From G039029935 sp039029935 (GTDB taxonomy: Bacteria; Chloroflexota; Anaerolineae; Caldilineales; Caldilineaceae), in the NCBI GenBank assembly GCA_039029935.1, contig JBCCFC010000152.1, forward strand, positions 1 through 15,589: a stretch of 15,589 nt of DNA, written 5' to 3'. The notes under the pieces are model-generated. The model was not told the origin of the DNA. It saw only the letters and a list, made by a program, of their open reading frames with translations, and searched no databases. How positions within the stretch are numbered: the first letter of the stretch is position 1; each line of letters begins with the position of its first letter. A program made the translations under genes and the position numbers. Below, piece after piece: positions 13,928 to 15,589 of the stretch.

Positions 13928-15046
13928 TTATATCTTATCCTGTAGTTTATTCAATAGTTTCTCATGGAAACATCGCTCGGTTGCGCTTATGTCTTCCAAC
14001 ATTGTGCAAAAGTGCTGTGCTTGTTCATCACGGACCGCAAACGTTTTACGTGTTATGCGAAAAAATAGGGTGTAGAGTTGTTCCCATTGTTGGACAATCG
14101 CATCGACTTCGGTACGTTCGGACATCAAAGGCAGGTCGAGTGTGTCACATAGATCATGGATGAAGTCACGCAGAAAGTAATGGCTCCAACGCATGTCAAA
14201 AATGCTCTTGCCCAATGTCTTTGGTGCTTCACCCGTCTCTGCATAGTGGCTCGAAAAATAATGCTGGATATAGGCATTGAGGGCAACGCCGGAAAAATAG
14301 TGCCGACGAGTCGTTTGTTTTGTAACGCCTGATAAGAAAGTGGTGCTGACATTTGCGAGTATGCTGCGGGCAAGGTCATCAAGCGTGTCATCCTGATACT
14401 CTTCTGCCAGTAGAACATCGAGAAAACCATAAGAGGTGAGATTATCATAGCCTCTGGCACCGATAAACGCACCAAATTGGTGATTCCCGCGCCAAAATCG
14501 CTCAAGGATATCAAGTGAAATCGTACCGATAAACTGATGTGGAATCGGGTCATAAAGTGTGACACCATCATCTGTAATATTGATGACGGCCACATAATGA
14601 TCAGCAATAAAGAATTGTGAAATGTCTTGAAGGGCACTGCGCATCCCGCCCCCAATCAGCGGTTCCAGATAAAGTGGATTATGATAATCAGGGCTATAGG
14701 GCAACTCATAAACCGTGCCTGTAATCATGGGGATTTCGCCGCAGGATATCCGACTACGGAGTTGGTGTAGACCCGCCTCAAACCCAGCAGTCTCTACCTC
14801 TGACAATTGAAACAGATCAATCCGCTCATGGAAGAAGTGCGTTGGGTGAAACCATGTTAAAGCAGGGGTCGGTGTGCCCAACTCGATAAACAGGGCGGGC
14901 ACACTATAGAACTGTGCATTGGGCCATAAACTCAAGAGTGCTGAACCCATGCGTTGCTTCATTTGCAGATTGATTAAAGGAAAGTGACAAGGATAGTAGG
15001 AGGCGATGTTTGTTGGTAAATCAGATAAATGAGACCTTGCTGTCAT
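13928..15046 (-). CDS. BtrH-like putative acyltransferase (C39/papain-like fold)
   Basis: A 372-residue protein. Residues 105-167 carry GEIPMITGTVYELPYSPDY, then HYVAVINI and VTLYDP, a pattern of the butirosin H N-terminal domain and C39-like cysteine enzymes. Candidate triad: Cys20 (YYPCH), His150 and Asp166. The helical second half (SGVALNAYI, DMRWSHYFLRDFI, QWEQLYTLF, and a final ISATERCFHEKL) resembles the C-terminal domain found with BtrH. In butirosin synthesis BtrH moves an acyl group from the carrier BtrI to an aminoglycoside amine. The adjacent carrier protein and ligase support a similar transfer here. ATG at 15046 with GGAG 5 nt upstream is preferred over the in-frame ATG at 15181, which lies inside the preceding gene. 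The N-terminal region departs from the usual family pattern, so Cys20 as nucleophile is uncertain. Confidence 0.55.
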   Translation of the reverse strand: MTARSHLSDLPTNIASYYPCHFPLINLQMKQRMGSALLSLWPNAQFYSVPALFIELGTPTPALTWFHPTHFFHERIDLFQLSEVETAGFEAGLHQLRSRISCGEIPMITGTVYELPYSPDYHNPLYLEPLIGGGMRSALQDISQFFIADHYVAVINITDDGVTLYDPIPHQFIGTISLDILERFWRGNHQFGAFIGARGYDNLTSYGFLDVLLAEEYQDDTLDDLARSILANVSTTFLSGVTKQTTRRHYFSGVALNAYIQHYFSSHYAETGEAPKTLGKSIFDMRWSHYFLRDFIHDLCDTLDLPLMSERTEVDAIVQQWEQLYTLFFRITRKTFAVRDEQAQHFCTMLEDISATERCFHEKLLNKLQDKI

Positions 15047-15098
15047 GAATACTCCATTGTAAAAGGTATTATTGTCATGCGTCTGTTGAGAGTACACG

Positions 15099-15533
15099 CT
15101 ATGTCGACCAGCGCGCAATTGTATACTCGATGGTACAATCATCATCGACTCGCAGGAGTCGTCTAGGCATAGGTGTACCATCTACACGCGACTCAAATTT
15201 ACGCATACCCCACGAAAATAGGTCTGCAAGCGCAAAACCGCGTGGCAATGTATAATGACCTTCATACTGATTGATCATGGTTCGTTCAAGTTCGAGAAGG
15301 CCATAGTAAATTTTTTCTACATCAGGCGTTCCTTCTGGTACATGCGCAATCAAATGAAGCTGTACGTCGTCACTTAAGCCAGACAATACATGGTAATGAC
15401 GGGTGGCTTTGAGTCCATGTGTTGCCAGCTCAACCGTTGCTACACCTTCGTTTAATCCAACCATACGGCCATCAGTGCGAGCAGACAAGGTGTTTTCAGG
15501 TGAGACACGATAACAGCCATCCAGAACTGTCAT
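15099..15533 (-). CDS. unrecognised 144-residue protein
   Basis: I do not recognise the family. The protein is soluble, about half beta in character at the start (RMVGLNEGVATVELATHG), with a central HYHVLSGLSDDVQLHLIAHV. A Tyr/Leu-rich helix (YYGLLELERTMINQYEGHY) follows, then LPRGFALADLFSWGMRKFES and a charged C-terminus with MPRRLLRVDDDCTIEY. No signal peptide or membrane segment is visible. The ATG at 15533 overlaps the TGA of an upstream reading frame as ATGA, supporting this start. The BtrH-like gene begins 52 nt after its stop. Gene order makes it a member of the acyl-carrier operon; binding or modifying the acceptor molecule is possible, but nothing in the sequence shows it. Confidence 0.6.
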   Translation of the reverse strand: MTVLDGCYRVSPENTLSARTDGRMVGLNEGVATVELATHGLKATRHYHVLSGLSDDVQLHLIAHVPEGTPDVEKIYYGLLELERTMINQYEGHYTLPRGFALADLFSWGMRKFESRVDGTPMPRRLLRVDDDCTIEYTIARWST

Positions 15534-15589
15534 CGCAAACCCAGAATCATAACAGCAATTCCCGCAGAACAGATGTGGCGCTCAGCCAG
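15530..15589 (-). CDS. C-terminal end of a gene cut by the window edge
   Basis: The minus-strand frame is open from the edge for 19 codons and ends in TGA (15530-15532), which overlaps the ATG of the 144-residue protein. The visible residues are hydrophobic at the end (AGIAVMILGL), like the last part of a membrane helix. A transporter or membrane protein as the preceding operon member is a guess; only the ATGA coupling and hydrophobicity support a real gene. Confidence 0.35.
   Translation of the reverse strand: MAERHICSAGIAVMILGLR

Noticed and set aside
15047..15181. Longer N-terminus for the BtrH-like protein from the ATG at 15181
   Set aside because: It would overlap the preceding gene by 83 bp and lacks a ribosome binding site, whereas 15046 has GGAG at good spacing.

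Overview
The window looks like a piece of chromosome from a free-living bacterium with mid-range GC. Chloroflexota is my best guess and Cyanobacteria the main alternative. The reasons are a large UPF0182 membrane protein, an NB-ARC/TPR protein with a short Gly/Asn-rich N-terminal motif, two toxin-antitoxin modules, a stand-alone ATPase-nuclease, and many small intergenic repeats. No rRNA, tRNA, CRISPR array or intact insertion sequence was seen.

Left part (1-5,700), accessory and defence-like. A degenerate or cut-off antitoxin-like ORF (1-252) comes first. It is followed by a 782-residue STAND/NLR-type protein (296-2644) with an NB-ARC-like ATPase core and six 42-residue TPRs, two of them nearly identical at DNA level. 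Next is a MazF/PemK toxin with its antitoxin, overlapping by ATGA (2879-3531). Convergent to that is an AAA-type ATPase joined to a PD-(D/E)XK-like nuclease domain (3771-5609, minus), with a clear extended -10 promoter and a degenerate heptamer repeat in its leader.

Middle part (5,700-10,000). A UPF0182 seven-helix membrane protein (5913-8996) has an unusual glycine-rich N-terminal linker and an acidic tail. It is followed by a VapBC-like module (9098-9791) and a roughly 120-bp MITE-like element with perfect 17-bp terminal inverted repeats (9810-9929).

Right part (10,038-15,589, all minus strand), the most interesting region. A compact operon reads, in transcription order: the end of a hydrophobic protein cut by the window edge, an unrecognised 144-residue protein overlapping it by ATGA, a BtrH-like (butirosin H type) putative acyltransferase, an acyl carrier protein, a cytosolic GH13 alpha-amylase-family enzyme with its full catalytic triad, and, after a hairpin repeat, a compact AMP-forming acyl ligase. 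Ligase, carrier protein and BtrH-like protein form a minimal set for activating an acid, tethering it and handing it to an acceptor. The embedded GH13 enzyme suggests that the acceptor or product is a sugar or oligosaccharide. I do not recognise this combination as a described pathway, and it is the main candidate for a new system. The product is unknown.
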